Shown here piece by piece: positions 16,522 to 28,205 of a DNA stretch of 40,233 nt. The position numbers and the translations under genes are program-made. The stretch spans positions 1-40,233 of the forward strand of contig NZ_CADEGP010000019.1 of the NCBI RefSeq assembly GCF_902826915.1, in the 5' to 3' direction. The DNA comes from an uncultured Nitrosomonas sp. GTDB lineage: Bacteria > Pseudomonadota > Gammaproteobacteria > Burkholderiales > Nitrosomonadaceae. Position 1 is the stretch's first letter. Every line of letters begins with the position of its first letter. The notes under the pieces are model-generated. The model was given only the letters and a program-made list of their open reading frames with translations, ran no database searches and was not told where the DNA came from.

Positions 16522-16675
16522 AAAAGAGCCTATTTTATACCCAATAATGTAACGTATATACCGTTATCATGGTTGACGAAAAGGGCGGAATTGGAAGGTT
16601 TGCCCTGCCTGATAGCGGTACAAAGGGTTATTCTGCATAAAGGTAGAGCTATAGTCAAATCTGGTGTATAGAGAA

Positions 16676-17323
16676 TCAAGCGGCATTCTGTTTTTGATCC
16701 TCTGCTTGTTTAATACCGTTAACAAATTTAACGCCATTGATTACATCTGCTAACAGATTATAACCTCTTAACCGGAACCATTTCTTCTGTGCGGTTTCCA
16801 TGAGTTTGAATGCCATCGTCAGTGTTGTTATCCGGCTTCCACAATTTTTTGTTTTGGCAGTTCTTAGTCTGACAGTAGCAAATACTGATTCAATCGGATT
16901 GGTGGTTCTGATGTGCTGCCAGTTTTCGGCAGGATAATCATAGAAAGCCAACATGGAAGCTTTGTTCTTGGCTAGGCAGTTCATCGTACCCGGATATTTC
17001 GGATTGAAACGCTCGATGCAATGGTCAAAGGCTTTGTATGCATCTTCCCGGGTTTCCGCTTGCCAAATATCATGCAAGGCTTCTTTGACTTTGGGTTGCA
17101 TGGCCTTGGGTAGTTTTTCCAATACATTGGCAGTCTTATGCACCCAGCAGCGCTGCTGATCGGTTTCTGGCCCGAGCTTGGTGACCGCTTTCCAGAATCC
17201 AAGAGAGCCATCACCGATAGCCAATTTAGGCGCCATCTTGAGACCACGCTGTTTCAAGTCAGTTAATACTTCCTCCCAGCTCGCCGCCGATTCGCGGTAA
17301 CCGTCAGACAATGCTAGCAATTG
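16676..17323 (-). pseudogene. IS256-family (mutator type) transposase, C-terminal fragment
   Basis: The open frame extends to 17479, but recognisable transposase sequence starts at about 17323 with QLLALSDGYRESAASWEEVL. It continues through KLAIGDGSLGFWKAV (second catalytic Asp), QRCWVHKTANVLEKLPKAMQ and NPIESVFATVRLRT (catalytic Glu) to a normal C-terminus. The first catalytic Asp and the N-terminal third are missing. The residues upstream of 17323 are antisense to the lytic transglycosylase remnant and are not transposase. The element is inactive. No terminal inverted repeats were found for it. Confidence 0.8.
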
Positions 17324-17433
17324 GCTCTGTAGCAACGCCATTGAAAAAGGCCAGGCCCAGGAATCATCAGGTATGAACAATATTTCGCAAGGAAGGGGTA
17401 AATAATGAATAAGGTATTTAAGCGATTTGTTCG

Positions 17434-17860
17434 ATGATGGATTTGCCACCGGATATGCAAGAAAGAGTGGTGTGCTCAATTACAGCAGCCATTAAGTATG
17501 AAATACCAGCTAATATCTTACTCGCAATAGCCGAAAGAGGGCGGAAAACCAGGTCAATGGGTGCGTAACAGTAACGGTACTCATGATGTTGGCTCAATGC
17601 AATTTAATACTTTGTTTCTTCAAGATTTATCCAAATATGGCATTACTCCTGCCCATGTAGCAAATTCGGGGTGTTATGCTTATGATCTAGCCGCTTGGCG
17701 AGTCCGTTTACATATCAAGAATGATAAAGGCGACATCTGGACGAGAGCAGCCTATTATCATTCGCGTACTCCAAAAAAATATAATGCAAAGTATCGTGCT
17801 GATTTGATTGTCATGGCGGTGAAGTGGGCGGGCTGGCTGGAAGATCGTTTTTCTTTGTAG
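17434..17860 (+). pseudogene. TrbN/VirB1-like lytic transglycosylase, frameshifted
   Basis: ATG 17434 opens MMDLPPDMQERVVCSITAAI...PANILLAIAE and then runs out of frame. The second frame from about 17540 reads GGKPGQWVRNSNGTHDVGSMQFNT and ends LIVMAVKWAGWLEDRF at 17860. Together they form a TrbN/VirB1-type peptidoglycan hydrolase; AIAE carries the catalytic Glu and GSMQFN is the second family motif. These enzymes open the cell wall for conjugative transfer machines, so the fragment hints at a former conjugative element. Loss of two A residues in GAAA-GAGGGC (near 17533-17538) restores the family reading. Downstream, 17861-18091 has no gene; TCCACA-N5-TGTGGA occurs at 17888-17904. Confidence 0.7.
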
Positions 17861-18091
17861 AATACCAATAATCAGTAAGAGATTTTTTCCACAAAATCTG
17901 TGGATGAGGTTGTAGATGAATGTGCTAAGTATAGGGGCAAATAGACTTCTGATTGTTGCCTTAAATGTAGGCAAAGAGATTGACCGGCAATGTCTATCAG
18001 ACCAGAGAATCTGCTATAACCGATATACAAATACATGGCTTACTATAACGTCATTCCTCATTAACATCTGTTATGCATACAAGGAGACAGC

Positions 18092-18151
18092 ATGTCTAAA
18101 TTTACCAATGAACCCATTGATACAACCTGTCAAACCGATACCTGCTTATAA
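18092..18151 (+). CDS. Possible 19-aa cysteine-containing peptide
   Basis: The reading frame MSKFTNEPIDTTCQTDTCL is preceded by a strong AAGGAGA site seven bases before the ATG, the best ribosome site in this gene-poor stretch. It has two cysteines four residues apart near the C-terminus. It ends 67 bases before the end of the convergent TlpA-like gene. I do not recognise it. It could be a leader-like peptide, a modified-peptide precursor, or the stump of a truncated gene. No modification enzyme lies nearby. Confidence is low. Confidence 0.3.
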   Translation: MSKFTNEPIDTTCQTDTCL

Positions 18152-18218
18152 GCATTAGCCTAACCGATCGTAGCATATTGACTTTTTTTATGAAAATTGG
18201 GGTCGTCGATGTAGGTCC

Positions 18219-18728
18219 TTATGGATGTTCCATCACAAGTTGAGTAATTAAAGCACGCAACTCGTTAGTTTCACCAGAACGAAATCCTCGATGTATATGC
18301 CGAATGTTTCCTTTTCGATCAATTAAATAGGATGTTGGCATTGCTATTACTTCAAAACCTTTGGCGCATTGTTTACTGGGATCCGCAACAATAGAAAAAT
18401 CCACCGGATATTTAGCAAGAAATTCCTGGGCATCTGTAACTTTCTCATCCAGATTAATGCCGATGACATGTAAGCCTTTTTCTTTTAAATCATGATCGAG
18501 CTCATTTAAGAAAGGAAAGGATTTCACACAAGGGAGACACCAAGATGCCCAGAAATCCATGTAAACAACTTTCCCTTTAAATTCCTGCAAATTATGCGCG
18601 GGCGCACCTTCCAATGTAGTCAGCGTACAGGCAGGGGAGATCTTATCCAGATGTTCTGCAACTGATGTCGTTGTAAACAGACTCAGCATTGGAACTATAA
18701 AGAACAACCACTTTATTTTCTTAATCAT
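18219..18728 (-). CDS. TlpA-like periplasmic thioredoxin, copy 2
   Basis: The 169-aa product is a close paralogue of the protein at 8919-9428, with the same layout: signal segment, SPACTLTTLEGAPAHNLQE, active site WASWCLPC (C64, C67), VDFSIVADPSKQCAKGFEV and cis-Pro motif AMPTSYLID. The active-site dipeptide is Leu-Pro where copy 1 has Pro-Pro. ATG 18728 is chosen because GAAGGT precedes it, as in copy 1; an upstream ATG at 18761 would add eleven residues. It follows the second 153-aa gene by 125 bases. Unlike copy 1, no DUF4266/DUF3570 genes follow it, so either it works alone or serves the same barrel in trans. Confidence 0.92.
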   Translation of the reverse strand: MIKKIKWLFFIVPMLSLFTTTSVAEHLDKISPACTLTTLEGAPAHNLQEFKGKVVYMDFWASWCLPCVKSFPFLNELDHDLKEKGLHVIGINLDEKVTDAQEFLAKYPVDFSIVADPSKQCAKGFEVIAMPTSYLIDRKGNIRHIHRGFRSGETNELRALITQLVMEHP

Positions 18729-18853
18729 TGTTCTGGTACCTTCATTGATTATTTGAATCATTTGACAATGCTATCCAATCATCTTCCAGGCTCACCACTA
18801 CAAGAAACTGGGATATCAAATAAATCACGGTTTAACATCCTAAACGTCAAGAA

Positions 18854-19315
18854 TCACTCAAATTGTTTGACATTAATATCTGTTCCGGTATGAGCACCTG
18901 TTGCTGTCTTACAATGATAGTCGACTATAAATTGTCTTGGACCTACATCGGTTTTGTTCACCACCAACAAATAAACCCCGTTCCCTCCTTGCAGTATAAT
19001 GGGTGGGCTTGGATTTGCATCCCCTGAAACTGTGTCGCTGACACTAATCGCCCTGTCACCCTTTAGCAACAGCAAATTAACCAATAAATGTTCCACTGGG
19101 GCGGAAAGGTCTATTATATCGGCTTCTAAATAATCAGCCGGTCCATTGCCGTTATCAAAGCAGGTGATTTGCGCATAACCGGTAAAATTTCTAACGGTAC
19201 CTGTTGGATCCAATACTGCACCACCTTCATCCGCTCCACTGAGCTGCGCATAACCTATCGTATACGCCAACATAAAAATGCTGATTGATAATTTTTTCAA
19301 GATGTTGGGTTGCAT
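18854..19315 (-). CDS. Secreted protein of unknown function, copy 2 (paired with TlpA)
   Basis: The 153-aa product is a paralogue of the one at 8332-8793, about 84 percent identical by eye. The blocks GGAVLDPTGT, GYAQITCF, VSDTVSGDANPSPPIILQGG and DYHCKT are retained, including both cysteines. Secretion is predicted from KKLSISIFMLAYTIGYAQLSGA. Promoter, palindrome and AGGAG ribosome site are conserved with copy 1. The stronger conservation of the mature part than of the signal peptide suggests that the exported protein is under selection. The function is unknown; the constant pairing with a TlpA-like oxidoreductase is the best clue. Confidence 0.8.
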   Translation of the reverse strand: MQPNILKKLSISIFMLAYTIGYAQLSGADEGGAVLDPTGTVRNFTGYAQITCFDNGNGPADYLEADIIDLSAPVEHLLVNLLLLKGDRAISVSDTVSGDANPSPPIILQGGNGVYLLVVNKTDVGPRQFIVDYHCKTATGAHTGTDINVKQFE

Positions 19316-19390
19316 AATTAATTCTCCTCATGTCGTAAAGACGCATTAAGCTATTTCTGGAACTACACCTTTATCGTAGTACCTGATCTT

Positions 19391-19419
19391 ATTATCTTGT
19401 TCAGACAAACAAATAGCAA
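19391..19419 (-). promoter_or_regulatory. Sigma70-type promoter of the 153-aa/TlpA operon, copy 2
   Basis: Read on the minus strand, TTGCTA (19419-19414) and GATAAT (19396-19391) are separated by 17 bases, TTTGTTTGTCTGAACAA, differing by one base from the spacer of copy 1. The palindrome at 19420-19436 abuts the -35 box. Confidence 0.7.
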
Positions 19420-19436
19420 TGCGACAAAATGTCGCA
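19420..19436 (-). promoter_or_regulatory. 17-bp palindromic activator-type site, copy 2
   Basis: TGCGACA-AAA-TGTCGCA on the plus strand, the same 17-bp sequence as at 8211-8227 on the opposite strand, with the same contact to the -35 box. Confidence 0.7.
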
Positions 19437-19447
19437 CCCCCATCAAC

Positions 19448-19484
19448 AAAAACCCGACAAGCTAGCAATATCTTGTCGGGTTTT
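19448..19484 (-). terminator. Rho-independent terminator of the DUF1775-like gene
   Basis: AAAACCCGACAAG (19449-19461) pairs perfectly with CTTGTCGGGTTTT (19472-19484) around a 10-base loop. On the minus strand it lies 42 bases after the stop codon at 19527 and ends in a T-run. The symmetric A and T runs would let it work in both directions. Confidence 0.85.
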
Positions 19485-19526
19485 CCCGTTGCGGCAAGCT
19501 CCGTAAAGAGCTCATGGTGTAGCGAT

Positions 19527-20279
19527 CTACGGCAGCGGCCAGATCTGTTGCCCGTCAATTACAACTGGCATATCGCGATTAATTTGCGCGGCCGATGGTT
19601 TTACTTCTACAGTGACGCCAGTACCACCACATGATGAAGGCAATGGATTTGTTACCAGATCGCGCGTAATAGTAAATGAAGCCGGGCCATCGTCGGTTGT
19701 GCTCACGCGATCATATGGGGTGCCCAGGTTATTATGCGTCCACAGATCAACGACACCATCTCTGCTGTTAAAATCACCCACACCGGTAATTTCGCAGATA
19801 TTAGCAATCGAAACACTGATTTTCACGCTACTGGCGCAGGATGTCGGTTCGATTCCGGCTGCTGTAAGTCTCACAGGCGTGGCAACATTCAAATCGCTCG
19901 GCATACCGGGTCCACCGCCCACCCAGAATCCAACCACGTTACCGTTTGAGTCTTTTTTCTCTGCCATCGCATCGAATGCTCCGCGATTCCATAAAAGCTG
20001 AAAATTATTTCCATAATTTGTCAGGAAATCAGTCAATGGACCACCATGCGGCTGACCATCCACGAGAATAGCTGAATCCAGACCATTTGGAAATACAACT
20101 GATGTCCCAATAACACGGACAGTATCACTGCAGGAGTGACCAATTACGATATTATTGATTGTCCGAGTTCCTTCAGTTTGCGTGGGAACATCTAGGCGCG
20201 TATGCGCCAGAACGCTCTGCCCCAAACCCATCAGCATGATGCCAGTCAATGTACGTGCAAGTAATTTCATTTTGTTCAT
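19527..20279 (-). CDS. DUF1775/YcnI-like exported protein with predicted N-terminal histidine
   Basis: The 250-aa product has a clear signal peptide whose likely cleavage site, QSVLA|HTRLD, leaves His26 as the first mature residue. It continues TRTINNIVIGHSCSDTVRVIGTSVVFPNG, which resembles the VGHGC segment after the N-terminal AH of DUF1775 (YcnI-like) proteins, where an N-terminal histidine can coordinate copper. Further cysteines occur in pairs (TSCASS, ANICEI, PSSCGG). A copper-binding or copper-chaperone role is inferred. AGGAAA lies about eleven bases before ATG 20279. The gene has its own copy of the shared palindrome promoter and is followed by a terminator, then by the second 153-aa gene, so it is a separate unit of the same putative regulon. 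Confidence 0.65.
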   Translation of the reverse strand: MNKMKLLARTLTGIMLMGLGQSVLAHTRLDVPTQTEGTRTINNIVIGHSCSDTVRVIGTSVVFPNGLDSAILVDGQPHGGPLTDFLTNYGNNFQLLWNRGAFDAMAEKKDSNGNVVGFWVGGGPGMPSDLNVATPVRLTAAGIEPTSCASSVKISVSIANICEITGVGDFNSRDGVVDLWTHNNLGTPYDRVSTTDDGPASFTITRDLVTNPLPSSCGGTGVTVEVKPSAAQINRDMPVVIDGQQIWPLP

Positions 20280-20385
20280 GTTTATTCTATTTCCTAAGAG
20301 AAATACTAAGAAAGTAATTGTATAATAGGGATTTAGTCGTATTCATAATTTTGACTATTTAATACTGTTGCTAATACCTATAAGG

Positions 20386-20414
20386 AGTATCTTTCTTCCT
20401 GGAAGAAAAAACAA
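20386..20414 (-). promoter_or_regulatory. Sigma70-type promoter of the DUF1775-like gene
   Basis: Minus strand TTGTTT (20414-20409), a 17-base spacer and GATACT (20391-20386). The spacer TTTCTTCC-A-GGAAGAAA is itself a perfect palindrome, a feature absent from the other two promoters. The leader to the ATG is about 100 bases. Confidence 0.65.
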
Positions 20415-20431
20415 TGCGACAAAATGTCGCA
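20415..20431 (-). promoter_or_regulatory. 17-bp palindromic activator-type site, copy 3
   Basis: TGCGACA-AAA-TGTCGCA again abuts the -35 box. Because the flanking sequence differs from that of the other two copies, its conservation here cannot be explained by the recent duplication alone. Confidence 0.7.
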
Positions 20432-21111
20432 CCCATGATTCTGCATCTAAGATTTAACAATTAAATTAACGGCATGCCATAAAAAATGGAGTGTCGATAA
20501 CAACATTTTTCACACTTCATGAATTTATTAGAAACGTATCTAAAATATACACCTGCCCCAATTTGTACCTTTGCAAGAAAATCCTAGAAAATTCCGAACT
20601 AACTAAAAGGCTACGGAATGAGTACTTCAATGACCACGCGTACAGTGGAACAGACAGCCCCCTATAAAAACAGATGAATACAGATTTCAGAGCCATAAAG
20701 TAGCATCTGTGCGAATCCGTGTTATCTGAGATTTAAGACAATAAATGACGAAATCTTTTAATCTCTGAGGGTTCAATTCCCCGCCCATTGGGGCGAAAGC
20801 TGGTTGAAAACCAGCAGATTGGAGAGCGCAGTTAATACTCCGCTGCTTGCGGCGGGGTGCTTTATTTTCCCTGCGCCGCATAATCGCTGGATGGATCATC
20901 TTGTTGATTGTAAATTAATATAAATAAGGCATGATTTCTGCGTATTAATTACGAGATATTCAAGTTTTATTCTGCTTATATTTTTCCACGCCTCGAAATA
21001 CATAGAAGGCCAGAATTTTTTTACAAAAATTTCTAAATTGCAAATATTCGAATAATGTGAAATGATTATATCCGTGTAACATTTTGCTTACATATAAAAA
21101 ATTTGGATCCT
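20432..21111. other. Intergenic stretch with a dispersed repeat and a possible IS stub
   Basis: No full gene is supportable. A 19-codon frame from ATG 20618 (MSTSMTTRTVEQTAPYKNR, with CGGA upstream) may be the cut 5' end of a transposase gene. Around 20664-20730 stand phrases such as ATCTGTGCGAATCCGTGT that recur in dispersed bacterial repeats. A structured repeat at 20768-20866 is listed separately. Confidence 0.4.
20768..20866 (+). repeat. Dispersed structured repeat, copy 1
   Basis: It begins GGTTCAATTCCCC, like the T-arm and 3' part of a tRNA gene. It contains AGCTGGTTGAAAACCAGC (a hairpin), a second GC-rich hairpin CCGCTGCTTGCGGCGG, and ends TGCTTTATT. A diverged copy in the same orientation lies at 31519-31617. 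It may be a REP- or MITE-like element with a tRNA-derived end. It is not a complete tRNA gene. Confidence 0.55.
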
Positions 21112-21486
21112 ATGCGGAGATATCCTATTTATCCTATTATCTTTATGCTAATTATTAGCATACTGGCGAATGGGCTTAGTTTATCCTTTCGAGGAGAGGT
21201 ATTTGCGCATGAACTGGATCATGCTCATCAGGCGCTGTCCCTTGATCCCGCCACACATCTGGAATCGCATCGAACCAATGTTTCCAAGGATGGTGCTGAT
21301 CTTGATGCGACAACCCATTTATGCCTGCATTCAACGGGACAGTATCAACCTTTTTTCTTTAATTCTTTTCCGCTGATACCTGATCAGATCGCCACAGAAG
21401 TTTTAACCGTATTCATTTCCGCCATTATTCCTGAAGTAATCCCCGATCTACCTCTTCGTCCTCCTCGCAGCATTGCTTTAAGCTAA
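21112..21486 (+). CDS. CzcI-like small secreted protein heading the czc operon
   Basis: The 124-aa product (from ATG 21112; a TTG at 21103 is less likely) has a signal segment IFMLIISILANGLSLS, then FRGEVFAHELDHAHQ, a DATTHLCLHS block, YQPFFFNSFPLIP and the ending LRPPRSIAL. It is paralogous to the protein at 1243. Its position directly upstream of czcCBA is that of CzcI. CzcI-type proteins are small periplasmic proteins thought to affect regulation or metal sensing of the pump. The His-rich ELDHAHQ and the lone Cys are candidate ligands. The gap to czcC is 117 bases. Confidence 0.65.
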   Translation: MRRYPIYPIIFMLIISILANGLSLSFRGEVFAHELDHAHQALSLDPATHLESHRTNVSKDGADLDATTHLCLHSTGQYQPFFFNSFPLIPDQIATEVLTVFISAIIPEVIPDLPLRPPRSIALS

Positions 21487-21603
21487 ATTCTTAAATTGTG
21501 TTGTTTGTGGATCGTTCCTTCGATCCATAACACCGCAAAAACAGGGCAATTCAAGCTTGTCGAATACCTGTTTTATAGGCTTAAGCACTTACGGAGGGAT
21601 TCC

Positions 21604-23037
21604 ATGAAATTGAGCAATCTGTTCATAGCGTTATGCTATTGGGTAGCTCCAGAATTACGAATTATACTATTACTAAGTTCTACTTTATTGCTGGGTTTCT
21701 CATTCCAGATAAAAGCCAGTACTGATTTGTTTAGTGCCCCATCTAATGGAATAAAAAGTTATCCAACCGATTCAATAGTAGTCGGTGATGCGGGAAATAA
21801 TCTGACTTTACGTGACGCAATTAACCTTGCGTTACTCCGCAACCCTGAATTGGCAGCTTTTTCCAAGGAAATGCGTGCATTGGAAGGGGCAACATTGCAG
21901 GCTGGTTTACTGAGGAATCCGGAACTGTCAGTAAACGTTGAGAATATCGGAAACATACAAAAGCTTCGTGGTGATCTCAATTCAGCGGATTCAGTAGCGC
22001 AGGAAGTAGTTCAGCAGCTGACCACCATCCGGATCGGGCAATTGATTGAGCTGGGTGGGAAACGCGCGGCTCGGGTTAACGCTGCGCTACTGGGTGAAGA
22101 TCTGGCCGCCAAGGATTATGAAATCCGGCGGGTGGAAATTATTGCCAGAGTGGCCAATGTGTATACGGAAGTGCTCGCTGCGCAAGAGCGGCTCAGGCTT
22201 GCTGAAGAAACCCGGCAAGTTGCACAAAACGTGGTTAATAGTGTGACCGAACGTGTGCAAGGCGGGAAAGTGGCGCCTATCGAAGAAACCAGGGTCAAGG
22301 TGGGGCTATCGACTACGCGTATTGAATATGAACAAGCGCAACGGGATTTAATATCAGCGCGCAGACGACTGGCATTGTTATGGGATAGCGCCTCTCCGCA
22401 ATTCAATAAAGCCTTGGGGAATCTTGAAATATTGATTCCCCCTCCTAGTTTCCAAATGCTAGAAGAGCGTGTATTAAAAAACCCAATGGCACTGCGCGCG
22501 ATGAAAAATATTGAGCAACGTAAAGCATTGTTGGAAGTAGAGCAAACGCGCCGCATCCCTAACCTTACCATTAATGCAGGCGTTGTACATCACGCACAAC
22601 TGGGTGGTAACACGGCTGTGGCTAGCGTGATGGTGCCACTGCCGTTATTCGATCGTAATCAAGGAAATATCAAAGATGCTTATCAACGCGTGGACAAAGC
22701 CGTCGATGAGCAATCCGCGATGGAGTTGCGATTGAAAACTGAGCTCACGCAATCTTATGAAATGATGTCAGCGGCATGGAATGAAATTAACATACTGCGT
22801 GACGAGATATTGCCCGGCGCTAAGAGTGCTTTCCATGTGATGCGCAGGGGCTATGAATTGGGGAAATTTGGTTTGCTGGAGTTGCTGGATGCGCAACGTG
22901 TTTTATTTCAGAATCAAGTGCTCTATGTACGTGCACTGGCAAACTATCAGCGCCTGGTGAATGACATCGAGCGCCTGATTGCAGGACCTATCGATAGTGT
23001 TAAGCCGAATCATGAGATTAACATACGCCAACCGTAG
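21604..23037 (+). CDS. czcC: CzcC-type outer-membrane channel protein of heavy-metal efflux
   Basis: The 477-aa protein belongs to the TolC/OEP family. It has an N-terminal signal, then LTLRDAINLALLRNPELAAFSKE and LRNPELSVNVENI. The two long coiled-coil hairpins follow, the second with GYELGKFGLLELLDAQRVLF, a phrase typical of CzcC/CusC-like channels. Trimers form the outer-membrane exit duct for CzcBA. ATG 21604 is chosen over the open frame's earlier start (21496) because GGAGG precedes it and the signal peptide then lies at the N-terminus. czcB follows after 28 bases and czcA after that, so one transcript is likely. Confidence 0.92.
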   Translation: MKLSNLFIALCYWVAPELRIILLLSSTLLLGFSFQIKASTDLFSAPSNGIKSYPTDSIVVGDAGNNLTLRDAINLALLRNPELAAFSKEMRALEGATLQAGLLRNPELSVNVENIGNIQKLRGDLNSADSVAQEVVQQLTTIRIGQLIELGGKRAARVNAALLGEDLAAKDYEIRRVEIIARVANVYTEVLAAQERLRLAEETRQVAQNVVNSVTERVQGGKVAPIEETRVKVGLSTTRIEYEQAQRDLISARRRLALLWDSASPQFNKALGNLEILIPPPSFQMLEERVLKNPMALRAMKNIEQRKALLEVEQTRRIPNLTINAGVVHHAQLGGNTAVASVMVPLPLFDRNQGNIKDAYQRVDKAVDEQSAMELRLKTELTQSYEMMSAAWNEINILRDEILPGAKSAFHVMRRGYELGKFGLLELLDAQRVLFQNQVLYVRALANYQRLVNDIERLIAGPIDSVKPNHEINIRQP

Positions 23038-23065
23038 CGGCAGGAAAAAGATTAAGGATTAAATT

Positions 23066-27813
<4,748 letters not shown>

Positions 27814-27989
27814 TGACAGCGCCGCTAGTTCAACGGGATGATATCTAGCTTTATAACGATTGGAGCCGTGTGCATGTTATGCATGAAAACGACAGTATCC
27901 GCCTTTGCCTCGCTACGACCCACAACAATTTAGCGTTAGTCGGGTACCGAGTTGGCGCAAGCGGCCGGTGCCAAAGTTAGGCATTGATT

Positions 27990-28203
27990 CTCCACACCAT
28001 GAGAACTTGCGTATTTACAGTATGGAGTCTTTCTGGGGCTTTGCTAAACGCCGTTTGGCAAAGATCGCTGGTGTATCTGAATATATACTGTTTATTTGCA
28101 CTTGAAAGAAACTGAATTTTATTTTAACCATCAATCTATTAGGCAATTCTCAAATTATTACGTTTCAGTTCGCTTTAACTTCCCAATACCACTATGTTCT
28201 TAA
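27990..28203 (+). pseudogene. IS1595-family transposase, C-terminal fragment, frameshifted
   Basis: One frame reads HHENLRIYSMESFWGFAKRRLAK and stops at 28105. The next frame continues YTVYLHLKETEFYFNHQSIRQFSN to a stop at 28201. IS1595 transposases end with (N/G)IESFW..AKRRLAKF.G...F.LHLKE.E.RFN, so this is a decayed C-terminus. The catalytic core is missing. The rest of 27814-27989 shows no gene. The fragment marks an old insertion just after the czc operon. Confidence 0.65.
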
Positions 28204-28205
28204 GC

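Noticed and set aside
17324..17479. N-terminal 52 codons of the open frame containing the IS256 fragment
   Set aside because: The residues do not resemble a mutator-type transposase and are antisense to the lytic transglycosylase remnant. The fragment was cut at 17323.
17885..17907. Replication origin with DnaA boxes
   Set aside because: Only two imperfect 9-mers and no initiator gene, iterons or AT-rich unwinding region. Kept only as a hint of element ancestry.
17916..18158. 80-codon plus-strand frame
   Set aside because: No ribosome site at its start and no motif; the strong AAGGAGA site inside it serves a different frame (18092).
20768..20800. tRNA gene suggested by GGTTCAATTCCCC
   Set aside because: Only a T-arm-like piece is present. 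No acceptor stem partner, anticodon arm or D-arm can be folded upstream.
20687..20899. Minus-strand 70-codon frame
   Set aside because: It runs through the structured dispersed repeat; the translation reflects the repeat and is not a protein family.
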